A DNA stretch of 64,000 nucleotides from Gluconacetobacter tumulisoli (lineage in GTDB: Bacteria > Pseudomonadota > Alphaproteobacteria > Acetobacterales > Acetobacteraceae), in assembly GCF_014174155.1 (NCBI RefSeq), contig NZ_JABEQM010000007.1, positions 62,001 through 126,000 of the forward strand. The letters are read 5' to 3'. Below the pieces are notes generated by a model that saw only the letters and a list, made by a program, of their open reading frames with translations, made no database searches and had not been told where the DNA came from. Of this stretch, positions 29,084-37,276 are shown piece by piece. Within the stretch, counting starts at the first letter, position 1. Each line of letters starts with the position of its first letter. The position numbers and the translations under genes are program-made.

Positions 29084-29872
29084 ATGACGGCAGGGCAGGA
29101 CGACGCCGCGCGGGCGACGGAGTCGCCATCTTCGGGGCCCCTGCCGGCGGCGCCCCGCGCGGGGGCGCCTCTATCCGCCACCGACGTCAAGGCGTCGCCG
29201 GATCGGCTGTACGGCCGGCACCGGGGGCATCCGCTGCGGCCCCGTCAGCAGCGCCTGCTGGACCTGACGCTGCCGCGCCTGCGCCTGGCCCCTTCCGTAC
29301 TGACCGACCCCGTGCGCGGGTTTGGCCGCGCGCCCTCCGAACTGTGGCTGGAGGTCGGGTTCGGCGGCGGCGAGCATTCGCTGGCCCAGCATGCGGCCCA
29401 TCCCGATGTCGGCTATATCGCCTGCGAAGTGTTCGAGAACGGCATGTGCTCGCTGCTGTCCCGGCTGGTGCCGGACGGGCAGGAGGACACGGCCCCGGTT
29501 CCCGAGATGCTGCGCCTGTGGGACGAGGACGCGCGCGCCTTGCTGCGCGCCCTGCCGGACCGGTCGATCGACCGGATGTTCCTGATGTTCCCCGACCCGT
29601 GGCCCAAGGCCCGACATGCCAAGCGTCGCTTCGTCCATCCCGCGACGATCCAGCTGGTCGCCCGCGTGCTGAAGCCCGGCGCCACCTGGCGTGTCGCCAG
29701 CGACGACCCGACCTACCAGGCCTGGGTGGAAGAGGTCATGGGCGCGCAGGATCTGTTCGATACCGCCCCCCCGGCCACCGAGCGGCCCGAGTGCTGGCCC
29801 CCGACCCGTTATGAGGCCAAGGCGCTGCGCGCCGGACGGCAGCCGCTGTATTGGGTGTTCACGCGGCGCTGA
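29084..29872 (+). CDS. trmB: tRNA (guanine-N7-)-methyltransferase
   Basis: Methylates G46 in the variable loop of tRNAs. 262 residues from the ATG at 29084; the frame opens inside metK. The first 40 residues are Ala/Pro-rich and dispensable-looking. The Rossmann motif is LWLEVGFGGGEH, followed by DRMFLMFPDPWPKARHAKRRFVHP, the TrmB signature containing the D-PWPK catalytic loop. Cotranscribed with metK, which supplies its SAM. It converges on the SDR gene with a palindromic repeat between. Confidence 0.94.
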   Translation: MTAGQDDAARATESPSSGPLPAAPRAGAPLSATDVKASPDRLYGRHRGHPLRPRQQRLLDLTLPRLRLAPSVLTDPVRGFGRAPSELWLEVGFGGGEHSLAQHAAHPDVGYIACEVFENGMCSLLSRLVPDGQEDTAPVPEMLRLWDEDARALLRALPDRSIDRMFLMFPDPWPKARHAKRRFVHPATIQLVARVLKPGATWRVASDDPTYQAWVEEVMGAQDLFDTAPPATERPECWPPTRYEAKALRAGRQPLYWVFTRR

Positions 29873-29887
29873 GGCCGGAGCCTGCCA

Positions 29888-29974
29888 CAAGGGCGTTGCC
29901 CTTTGGAACCCCGGAACTTCATAAACAAACGGGATGCAAGGGCTGCGGCCCTTGCCGGGTTCGGGCGGAGCCCG
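29888..29974. repeat. Palindromic intergenic repeat (C)
   Basis: Hairpin CAAGGGC-GTT-GCCCTTTG, spacer with ATAAACAAACGGGATG, hairpin CAAGGGC-TGCG-GCCCTTG, then CCGGGTTCGGGC-GGA-GCCCG. It sits between convergent trmB and SDR and matches copies A and B module by module, except that the first two hairpins appear merged. Confidence 0.7.
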
Positions 29975-30002
29975 ATCCTGAAGCTATGCCTCTTGCGCAG
30001 CC

Positions 30003-30950
30003 TTACGACAGCGCAACACCCGTCAGCCGTTCCGACACCTCCCACAGCCGCCGCGCCACCGGCAGGTTGCGGGCCTGTGGCGGCACACGGGCATCAGCGA
30101 CCCGGCCGCGCCGTTCCCCCCGGCCCGACGGGCCGTAATAGCCGCCGTCCGAGGCCTGGGTTCCGGCGGCGGCGAACAGGATCGGGCGGGCGCCGGCCTC
30201 GGCGGATTGCCCCATCAGGCGGAAGGCCGCATGGGTCAGGCGGCGCATCAGGCGTTCGGCCGCGCCCTGCGGCGCGTCGGAGCGACTGACCGCGATATCG
30301 GTCAGGGACCAGCCGGGATGAGCGGCGATGGAATGAAGCGCCCAGCCCCCGGATTGCGCCAGCCGGTCCAGTTCCAGGGCGAAGATCAGGTTGGCCAGCT
30401 TGCTCTGCCGATAGGCGCCGAACGGGGTGTAGCGGTGCCGCGACTGCAGGTCGTCGAACAGGATCCGCCCTTTCCAAGCCGCCAGGCTGGCGACGCTCAC
30501 GACGCGGCCGCCCCCCGGCGCCCGGACCAGCAGCGGCCGCAGCCGCGCGGTCAGGGCGAAATGGCCCAGATAGTTGGTTCCGAACTGAAGTTCGAACCCG
30601 TCGGCCGTTTCCTGCCGGGTCGGCGCCCCCATCAGGCCGGCGTTGTTCACCAGGATATCCAGCGACGACACCTGGTCCGCCAGGTCCCGCGCGAAGGCGG
30701 CGACCGAAGCCAGGCTGGCAAGGTCGAGCGGCATGAACCGGGCCCGTGCGTCCGGCAGCCGGCCCTGCAGGCGGGCCAGCGCTGCCGCGCCCCGGTCGGG
30801 ATTGCGCCCGGCGAGGATCACCGTCGCCCCTTTCGCCGCCAGACCGCACGCGGTTTCGTACCCCAGGCCGCCGGTTGCGCCCGTCACCACCGCGACCCGT
30901 CCGGTCAGGTCGGGCGCGCGATCGATCGTCCATTTCGCGGGTACGTTCAT
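30003..30950 (-). CDS. Short-chain dehydrogenase/reductase (retinol dehydrogenase-like)
   Basis: NAD(P)-dependent oxidoreductase, 315 residues from the ATG at 30950. The Rossmann start is AVVTGATGGLGYETA, then NNAGLMGAP. The catalytic Ser lies in SVASLAAW and the Tyr-x3-Lys in YRQSKLAN. The order TGxxxGxG-NNAG-S-YxxxK is that of classical SDRs, and the overall length resembles retinol dehydrogenase/WWOX-like members. Substrate unknown. Its start overlaps the stop of the dedA-like gene (ATGA), so the two are coupled. Confidence 0.88.
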   Translation of the reverse strand: MNVPAKWTIDRAPDLTGRVAVVTGATGGLGYETACGLAAKGATVILAGRNPDRGAAALARLQGRLPDARARFMPLDLASLASVAAFARDLADQVSSLDILVNNAGLMGAPTRQETADGFELQFGTNYLGHFALTARLRPLLVRAPGGGRVVSVASLAAWKGRILFDDLQSRHRYTPFGAYRQSKLANLIFALELDRLAQSGGWALHSIAAHPGWSLTDIAVSRSDAPQGAAERLMRRLTHAAFRLMGQSAEAGARPILFAAAGTQASDGGYYGPSGRGERRGRVADARVPPQARNLPVARRLWEVSERLTGVALS

Positions 30951-31654
30951 GCCGGTTTTTCCCCCTTCTGTTCGCGTTCGGCCGCCTGCATGGCCTCCTG
31001 GGTCAGGCGCAGCTCGTTCTTCTTGAGGAAGAGGAACCCGCCGCCGATGACAACGGCCGCGACAAGCCCCAGCGCGATTCCCACCGGCCCCGAGATCCGC
31101 AGCACCTCGTGCCCCAGGTAATAGGTGCAGAACGCATAACCCCCCGCCCAGCCGATGCCGCCGAGGGCATTGAACAGCAGGAACGTATGCCACGGCATCC
31201 GGTTCGCCCCCGCCAGCAGGGCGACGAAGACCCGCAGCACGGCGATGAAACGGCCGAAGAACACCACCTTGCCGCCATGACGGCTGAACAGATAGCGCCC
31301 CAGCATCAGGCGTTGCGGCGTCAAATAGACCTTCGAGCCGTGCCGTTCCAGCAGGCGATAGCCGAACGTCCGCCCGATCAGGTAGCCGAAATTATCCCCC
31401 ATGATCGCCCCGACGACAGCCGCCACCGCCACCCAGCCGATATCCAGCCGGTGCGTGGCCGCGCAATACAGCGCGGAGGAGATGATCAGCGTTTCGGCCG
31501 GCAGCGGCAGGCCCATGCTTTCCAGCATGACGACCACGCCGATCACGCCGTATCCGTAATGGATGAAAAGGGATTCGAACTGATGAAGCAGGGGACCGGA
31601 CCTGTCCTGTTGCGGAGAACAGGCTGAGGAACCGTCTGGCCGGCGCGGTGTCAA
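30947..31654 (-). CDS. DedA family membrane protein
   Basis: Small polytopic protein of the DedA/SNARE-associated family, members of which flip lipid carriers and keep envelope potential. Family words: VVMLESMGLPLPAETLIISSALY, MGDNFGYLIGRTFG, and FGRFIAVLRVFVALLAGANRMPWHTFLLFNALGGIGWAGGY. The start is uncertain. The frame is open to 31732, which would overlap the divergent peptidase gene. Homologous sequence begins only at about 31591, with no ATG there. TTG at 31654 is taken here; GTG 31690 or a CTG at 31591 behind AGGACAGG are alternatives. Confidence 0.85.
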   Translation of the reverse strand: MTPRRPDGSSACSPQQDRSGPLLHQFESLFIHYGYGVIGVVVMLESMGLPLPAETLIISSALYCAATHRLDIGWVAVAAVVGAIMGDNFGYLIGRTFGYRLLERHGSKVYLTPQRLMLGRYLFSRHGGKVVFFGRFIAVLRVFVALLAGANRMPWHTFLLFNALGGIGWAGGYAFCTYYLGHEVLRISGPVGIALGLVAAVVIGGGFLFLKKNELRLTQEAMQAAEREQKGEKPA

Positions 31655-31694
31655 GTCAATACGACGAACGGGACAGGCAAACAGGAGCACACAG

Positions 31695-33695
31695 ATGACA
31701 GATCCGACCGTCGCGCATGCGCCGCCCGCCACCGAGCGGCCCTATGGAACCTGGCCGTCCGCCGTCACCACCGCGCTGGTCGCGGGCAAGACGGTCGGAT
31801 TGTCGGCGTTGCAGACCGACGGCGACGCGATCTTCTGGCTGGAAACCCGCCCGTCGGAGGCCGGACGAACCGTGCTGGTCCGCTGGACGGCCCAGGGCGG
31901 CACGGTCGATGTCACCCCGCCGCCGCTGGATATCGGCACGCGGGTGCATGAATACGGCGGCGGAGCCTATGTCGTGTCGGGCGGGCGTGTCGCCTTCAGC
32001 AGCCGTACCGACGGCAGCATCTGGATCGTCGAGGCGGACGGGCCGGCACGGCCGATCAGTGCCGTCGCCGGGCTGCGCTTTGCCGATTTTGCCTTCGACC
32101 CCGCCGGCGACCGGCTGTTCTGCGTGCGCGAGGACCATCGCGCGGGGGGCGAGCCGGTCTCGACCCTCGTGGCGTTGCCGCTGGCGGCCGGCGATCCCGC
32201 GACGCAGGAGGGGCGGATCCTGGTGTCCGGCCCGGATTTCGTCAGTTCGCCCCGGCCGTCGCCGGATGGGCGGTATCTGGCATGGATCGAATGGAACCAC
32301 CCGTCGATGCCCTGGGAGGCGACACGCCTGCGCGTCGCCCGCCTGGCGCGCGACGCGAGCGGCGGATGCGCGCTGGACGATGCCCGGACGATGGCGGGCG
32401 ATGGCGAGCCGGAATCGGTCATCGAACCCGCCTGGGCGGACGCGCAGGTGCTGTACGCGGCGTCGGACCGCAGCGGCTGGTGGAACCTGCTGCGCTTCAC
32501 CCTGCCGGACGGCGCCCCCGCGCCCGTCGCCCCGATGGAGGCCGAGATCGGCCTGCCGCACTGGGTGTTCGGGCAACGCAGCTATCGCCCCCTGGCCGAC
32601 GGGTCGATCCTGGCCATCGCGATCGACCATGGCGAGGGGCGGACGATCCGCATCACGGGCGGCGCGCCGCCGTCCGTGACGGTTCGTCCCGCCAGCCTGG
32701 GCCACCCGGCGCAGTGCCCGGCCCCGCTGCCGGACGGGTCGCTGGCCTGGATCGATACCCCGCCCGACGGACCGCCGGCGGTGGTGCACGGCCATGACGG
32801 CGTGCCGCCGGACATCCTGCGCGTGGCGACAGACCTGCCGCTGGCGCCCGGCGACATCGCGCGGGCCGAGACGATCCGTTTCCCGCTGCCCGACGGGCCG
32901 GGTGGGGCGCTGCGGGGACACGCGTTCTTCTACCCCCCGGCCAACAGCCGTTTCCACGGCCCGGCGGACGAAAGGCCGCCCTTGATCGTGATGGCCCATG
33001 GCGGCCCGACCGGCCGGGCAAGCGAGGCCTTTTCCTTCAAGGTGCAATGGTGGACCAGCCGCGGCTTCGCCGTCGTCGACGTCAATTATGGCGGGTCGAC
33101 GGGCTTCGGGCGTACCTATCGCCAACGGCTGGAGGGGAAATGGGGCGAAATCGACGTGGCGGACTGCATCGCCGCCTGCCAGCATCTGATCGAGACCGGC
33201 CGCGTCGATCCGCACCGCGTCGCCATTCGCGGCAGCAGCGCCGGCGGCCTGACGGTGCTGCTGGCGCTGGCCCGGTCCAGCCTGTTCGCCGCGGGCGCCA
33301 GCCTGTACGGCGTCACCGACCTGCGCGCCCTGGCGCAGGAGACGCATAAATTCGAATCCCGCTACCTCGACAGCCTGGTCGGTCCCTATCCGGCAGCCGA
33401 GGCCACCTACCTGGCTCGCTCCCCCCTGACGCAGGCCACGGGAATTCGTGCCCCCGTATTATTCCTGCACGGGCTGGACGACGCCGTGGTCCCCCCCGGC
33501 CAGGCCCGCGCCATGGCGCACGCCCTGGCGGACAACGGGGTTCCACACGCGCATTACGAATTCCCGGGCGAAAGCCACGGTTTCCGGCGCGAAGAGACAA
33601 TCCGCCGCGCGCTGGACCTGGAACTGGATTTCTACGGCCAGATCTTCGGCTTTACGGTCCCGGACGTCAGCGAAAGGGTCGTCATGCGGTCCTGA
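31695..33695 (+). CDS. S9 family prolyl oligopeptidase-type serine peptidase
   Basis: 666 residues, cytosolic (no signal peptide). An N-terminal beta-propeller region (about 1-400, with FVSSPRPSPDGRYLAWIEWNHP typical of the DPP/AAP blades) caps an alpha/beta hydrolase domain. Catalytic Ser lies in RGSSAGGLT, Asp in HGLDDAVVPPGQA and His in GESHGFR. GGSTGFGRTYRQRL is a family signature of acylaminoacyl-peptidases and dipeptidyl aminopeptidases. Probably degrades short peptides. Divergent from dedA; a single hairpin repeat follows the stop. Confidence 0.92.
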   Translation: MTDPTVAHAPPATERPYGTWPSAVTTALVAGKTVGLSALQTDGDAIFWLETRPSEAGRTVLVRWTAQGGTVDVTPPPLDIGTRVHEYGGGAYVVSGGRVAFSSRTDGSIWIVEADGPARPISAVAGLRFADFAFDPAGDRLFCVREDHRAGGEPVSTLVALPLAAGDPATQEGRILVSGPDFVSSPRPSPDGRYLAWIEWNHPSMPWEATRLRVARLARDASGGCALDDARTMAGDGEPESVIEPAWADAQVLYAASDRSGWWNLLRFTLPDGAPAPVAPMEAEIGLPHWVFGQRSYRPLADGSILAIAIDHGEGRTIRITGGAPPSVTVRPASLGHPAQCPAPLPDGSLAWIDTPPDGPPAVVHGHDGVPPDILRVATDLPLAPGDIARAETIRFPLPDGPGGALRGHAFFYPPANSRFHGPADERPPLIVMAHGGPTGRASEAFSFKVQWWTSRGFAVVDVNYGGSTGFGRTYRQRLEGKWGEIDVADCIAACQHLIETGRVDPHRVAIRGSSAGGLTVLLALARSSLFAAGASLYGVTDLRALAQETHKFESRYLDSLVGPYPAAEATYLARSPLTQATGIRAPVLFLHGLDDAVVPPGQARAMAHALADNGVPHAHYEFPGESHGFRREETIRRALDLELDFYGQIFGFTVPDVSERVVMRS

Positions 33696-33719
33696 CGCGA
33701 GGCCCTGCCCCGCACCCCG

Positions 33720-33739
33720 CCAAAGGCGGTCGCCTTTGG
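33720..33739. repeat. Palindromic intergenic repeat, single-hairpin copy (H)
   Basis: CCAAAGGC-GGTC-GCCTTTGG followed by AAA, 25 bp after the S9 peptidase stop. It corresponds to the second hairpin of copies A and B. Confidence 0.5.
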
Positions 33740-34247
33740 AAATCATGTGTTGAGGACGACGATATCTTTGCGAACATCGCTTGTATTGCTCCAAGCCAGT
33801 CACCTGACGAGGACCTACAATTCGAGAGTGGACTTTCCATGACGACTTCTATGATCCCCTCTCGAACATTCAATATAGGGGAAGGGTTTTTTGGAAACGC
33901 ACATCGGTTCGGCAGGACAGAAGATCGGAATTGTCGGGAAAACGGTTGGTCTGCTTTTAGTCAGACACTGTGCAAATCGGACATTCGCACGGTTGAATCG
34001 ACGTCCGGTGCGCGCGCATTGGTGCCCGAGACCATACCCGGTTTCCGGAGGCCATGGCTGCATTACGGCCTACCCCCTTGGGAGCATAGCGCATGCCTAT
34101 TTTGACTGGCGCCCGAACCGATGACGGATCTTCGTTCTGATGGAGGTTACGGCCGGACTGGGTGCCTTTGCATTCGCCAGAATCGGTAAAACCGGCGGAG
34201 GGTAAAGACCTTTCGTGACCCATCCGCCAGCCTGATCAGACGTCCTC
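33740..34247. other. Low-GC intergenic stretch without a confident gene
   Basis: About 500 bp, clearly less GC-rich than the flanks. One plus-strand frame stays open from about 33754 to 34105 (an ATG-started part at 33839-34105, 88 codons), but its start is unclear and the sequence is unfamiliar. No promoter, RNA gene or IS end is recognised. It may be eroded foreign DNA. Confidence 0.4.
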
Positions 34248-35528
34248 TCAAACCGCCCTGGCCGCTGCCCGCGCAGCCATCTTCTCTTCCTCGGTCCAGA
34301 CTTTGCGCTCCCGCTTCTTCTGCGGCTTGATTTCCTTGGCCGGCGCACCGCCCAGAACGGGTGGGCGCATGGTCGAGTTCCGCGCCGCCTCCGAATGCCA
34401 CTGGTGATCGGCTTGAACGATCAGAGTGCGGCCGATTTCCCGCTCGACATCGCGCAGCCAGGCGCGCTGCTCGGCATCGCAGAGCGTGATGGCGAAGCCG
34501 TTGCGGCCAGCGCGGCCGGTGCGGCCTATGCGGTGGACATAGCTTTCCGGAAGGCTCGGCAGGTCATGGTTGAAAACATGGGTTACCGTGTCGACGTCGA
34601 TGCCGCGTGCTGCGATATCCGTCGCCACCAGGACCTGCGCGGTTCCGGAACGGAAGGCGTCCAGCGCGCGTTCCCGCTGGCCCTGCGACTTGTTGCCGTG
34701 CAGAGCCTCGGCCGTGATGCCCGCCTCGGTGATGAAGGCGCAGACTTCGTTGGCAATGTTCTTCTGCAAAGTGAAGACCACGGCCTGGCCGATCCCCGGC
34801 GTTCGCAGCAGCGCCAGGAGCGCCGCCTTCTTGTCGGCCGCATCGACGAACATGACCGACTGCTCGATCCGGTCGACGGTGGTTGAGGGCGGGGCGATCT
34901 CGACCTTCGCCGGATCGCGCAGGAGGCTCTCGGCCAGCGAGGCGATGGATTTCGGCATCGTTGCCGAAAACAGCAGGGTATGCCGATCCTTCGGCAGCGT
35001 CGCAACGATGCGCTCGATCGGCTTGGCGAAGCCCATGTCGAGCATCTGGTCGGCCTCGTCCAGCACCAGCGCCTCAAGCTGCGACAGGTCGCAGAGGCCC
35101 TGGTTGATCAGATCCAGCAACCGCCCCGGCGTGGCCACGATGATGTCTACGCCAGCCTTGAGCGCATTCACCTGGTGAAACTGACTGACGCCGCCGAAAA
35201 TCGTTGTCACGCTGGGCTGCAGATGGCGACCGAAGCTCTCGAAGCCGTCGGCGATCTGGGAAACCAGTTCGCGCGTGGGCGCGAGGACTAGGACACGGGC
35301 ACCGCCCTTGGGCGCCGGGCGGGGCGTCATGGCAAGGCGATGCAACAGCGGCAGCGCGAAAGCGGCGGTCTTGCCCGTGCCGGTCTGAGCCATGCCCAGC
35401 AGGTCGCGGCCTTCCAGCAGCATCGGGATGGACTGGGCCTGGATCGGGGTGGGATTGGCATACCCTTCCTCGGCCAGTGCGCGTAGCAGGGTCGGCGCCA
35501 GGGAGAGGTCGGCGAAAGTCATGGACAT
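34248..35528 (-). CDS. DEAD-box RNA helicase (RhlE-like)
   Basis: ATP-dependent RNA unwinding, often in ribosome assembly or cold response. 426 residues from the ATG at 35528; TTG 35534 and ATG 35522 are alternatives. All helicase motifs are visible in order: Q motif NPTPIQAQSIP, AQTGTGKT, PTRELVSQI, VATPGRL, LDEADQMLD, FSATMP, ATDIAARGID and HRIGRTGRAGRNG. The tail is basic (KEIKPQKKRERKVWTEEEK). Its base composition is a little less GC-biased than most neighbours, and it borders a low-GC region on each side. Confidence 0.95.
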   Translation of the reverse strand: MSMTFADLSLAPTLLRALAEEGYANPTPIQAQSIPMLLEGRDLLGMAQTGTGKTAAFALPLLHRLAMTPRPAPKGGARVLVLAPTRELVSQIADGFESFGRHLQPSVTTIFGGVSQFHQVNALKAGVDIIVATPGRLLDLINQGLCDLSQLEALVLDEADQMLDMGFAKPIERIVATLPKDRHTLLFSATMPKSIASLAESLLRDPAKVEIAPPSTTVDRIEQSVMFVDAADKKAALLALLRTPGIGQAVVFTLQKNIANEVCAFITEAGITAEALHGNKSQGQRERALDAFRSGTAQVLVATDIAARGIDVDTVTHVFNHDLPSLPESYVHRIGRTGRAGRNGFAITLCDAEQRAWLRDVEREIGRTLIVQADHQWHSEAARNSTMRPPVLGGAPAKEIKPQKKRERKVWTEEEKMAARAAARAV

Positions 35529-35713
35529 GGTCAAGCGGCGCCTCCGGCGCTGAATAAGGCTGCGCCTGTTCGGGCTTCGCTGGTTCGGGACGCGGACTTT
35601 TACGGGTGATGCTACATCCCGTCAACGCGGAGAAAAGGGACGCGTGGTGGTTTTCCCCTCCACCCGCGCCTGTCCCACACTCCACCCGCTGAACCGCCGC
35701 GCCCACTGTCGGC

Positions 35714-35790
35714 GCAGTATATATCGAACGCATGTTCGGCTGCATGAAGGACTGGCAGCAGACTGCCATACGTCACGACTGCCTCGGTGA
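35714..35790 (+). pseudogene. Relic of an IS5-family transposase C-terminus
   Basis: The plus-strand frame reads YIERMFGCMKDWQQTAIRHDCLGE and then stops. This matches the IERMF-x-(K/L)KDW-x3-AT/IR-D segment around the catalytic Glu of IS5/IS1031-type DDE transposases from memory of that family. Only about 25 codons survive, with no terminal repeats visible, so it is a fragment of an old insertion. The remaining gap 35529-35838 shows no gene. Confidence 0.6.
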
Positions 35791-35838
35791 GTAAGCGGAG
35801 GGTCCGCTATAGAGTGAACGGCTTCAGTGGCGAGCACA

Positions 35839-36387
35839 TCAACCATGTCTACCATGACCGACCGACTCCGAACCGACCGGTTTCGGGGGACAATCCACGG
35901 TCAGCATGCTGACTTCTAACGCTGGAAAGGTCATTTGGGATGACCGTCTCTCCAACTCGATTCTGTCCAGGCAGGTTTGCCCGAGTTCTCGTTGGGCCAA
36001 TTGGGGCGAGGTCTCATTCAGCACGTACCTGTCATGCTGAGGCCGGAGGTTGCCAGCCCAATGATAGGGAGCTCCCCGATACAGAATGGCATCACATCGT
36101 TCAGCAAGCGTACGATAAAGACTGTTGTCGGACCCGCAACTGTAAAGCAAAGCTACGTTGATCTGCTTCTCCCCGCATGAAGCGGTTACCGTCATAAACA
36201 ATGCCGCGTCGTCGGGCTCGGTTACTGTGACGCTCCACCCTGCATCGCGGAGCGGTCTCACAAGATCACGCATGCAGTCTTCAGCAAGCACGGCTTTGCG
36301 CAAGGTCACCCCATTGTCGGTCGGCAATTCAGTTACAAGCCGACCATTTTTCTGGTAAATGTCCTGCTCAATCAAATTCATTTGCAT
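35839..36387 (-). CDS. Unknown protein, partner of HEPN-like gene
   Basis: 182 residues from the ATG at 36387 (AGGTG just upstream; TTG 36408 and ATG 36381 also possible). I do not recognise the family. The visible pattern is alpha/beta: helix LRKAVLAEDCMRDLVRPLRDAG, strand WSVTVTE, strands LFMTVTASCGEKQINVALLY, then LAERCDAILYRGAPYH and a basic helical tail. No signal or membrane segment. Overlaps the upstream gene by 20 bp, so the two form one unit. Less GC-rich than the surroundings, which suggests transfer. A paired factor for the upstream protein is a reasonable guess only. Confidence 0.6.
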   Translation of the reverse strand: MQMNLIEQDIYQKNGRLVTELPTDNGVTLRKAVLAEDCMRDLVRPLRDAGWSVTVTEPDDAALFMTVTASCGEKQINVALLYSCGSDNSLYRTLAERCDAILYRGAPYHWAGNLRPQHDRYVLNETSPQLAQRELGQTCLDRIELERRSSQMTFPALEVSMLTVDCPPKPVGSESVGHGRHG

Positions 36388-36880
36388 CTGCACCTGACCG
36401 CGAAACAATGCCTGCTGCCAGAAGCTTGCTGGCGTCGTTCATCTCCGGAAGCATGAATGAAACGTGATGACTCGCGTCATACCAAGATTCTATGGCAGAC
36501 AGAGTCGCCAACGCTACGATCAAACGACTGAAATTTCTCGGCTGCTGCCAGGACGACGCCGTGCCGTGAGCGAACATGTGCCGATTGAGCCATGTTAGTC
36601 CTCTATAATCGGCAGTGTTGCAAAAGAAGTGACTTTTAAGCCAGCGGCGAAAGGTCTCGAACGCAAAAACGCACTCATCCTGTCCAAAAAGATAGTCCGT
36701 GGTCTTGTAGGCGTCGGGAACCCACATACCAACATCGCGTGCGACGGTGATCGGATCAGCCACCCCTTTTTCGCTTGCCCAACTGGCTATGCGATCGGGC
36801 GTCAATGCTTGAAGCGACGGCTCCTTCAGTGCCCGCTGCCAGATCCCCTTGAACAGGCGCAGGGAGTCAGGTGAAACCAT
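36368..36880 (-). CDS. Unknown helical protein with HEPN-like R-x4-H-G motif
   Basis: 170 residues, mostly helical, rich in Trp and Phe. Residues 98-106 read LNRHMFAHG. An Arg (100) four residues before a His (105) and then Gly is the pattern of HEPN ribonucleases and of RNA-linked HEPN relatives, and it is followed by a helix NFSRLIVALATLSAIESWYD, as in such domains. The assignment is inference from this motif and the helical context. ATG at 36880 with AAGGA at 5 nt. First gene of a two-gene unit; a TATAAT lies just upstream. Composition differs from core genes. Confidence 0.6.
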   Translation of the reverse strand: MVSPDSLRLFKGIWQRALKEPSLQALTPDRIASWASEKGVADPITVARDVGMWVPDAYKTTDYLFGQDECVFAFETFRRWLKSHFFCNTADYRGLTWLNRHMFAHGTASSWQQPRNFSRLIVALATLSAIESWYDASHHVSFMLPEMNDASKLLAAGIVSRSGADANEFD

Positions 36881-36907
36881 GGCGTCCTTACAAAGCCGGC
36901 AAGATCA

Positions 36908-36913
36908 ATTATA
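36908..36913 (-). promoter_or_regulatory. Candidate -10 element of the HEPN-like pair
   Basis: On the minus strand TATAAT, a perfect -10 box, ends 28 nt before the ATG at 36880. The -35 region is weak. A run of AT-rich sequence like this is rare in the window. Confidence 0.45.
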
Positions 36914-37228
36914 GTGCTACGCTAGCCGGAAAGATTTTCGCGACAATCTCCCAGCGTCTAACGAATGAGCTATCATCGTTGGATATCCGGTTTCGGACGT
37001 GAGATCGGACTGCCCGAACGTCTGAAAATAGAGGCGGTAGCGGCCAGTCGTCCTTGTTCGGGTTCGGTCCGCTTTTTCATTATATCTTTCCGAAAGTCGC
37101 CAGTCCGTATCCGGCCGATCATGCCATGGCGAATGCCGGTTTGTTCGCAATCCCATTTCAGACGAACAGACCGTAAGCCATCTCTCGTGGCCGTGGCCGC
37201 GCGGGCATAATCGCTGCGATCTACGCAT
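36914..37228. other. Gap between thiolase 3' end and HEPN-like pair
   Basis: About 315 bp of reduced GC. Several short frames are open on both strands, including one continuing past the thiolase stop in another frame, but none has a start, ribosome site or recognisable sequence. I see nothing further in it. Confidence 0.35.
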
Positions 37229-37273
37229 GGGATCAAAGGGCCGAGGCCCTTTGCGGGTTCGGGCAGCGCCCGA
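37229..37273. repeat. Palindromic intergenic repeat (D)
   Basis: GGGATC, hairpin CAAAGGGC-CGAG-GCCCTTTG, then CGGGTTCGGGC-AGC-GCCCG, ending 3 bp before the thiolase stop codon. It corresponds to the last two modules of copies A-C. Confidence 0.65.
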
Positions 37274-37276
37274 GCG

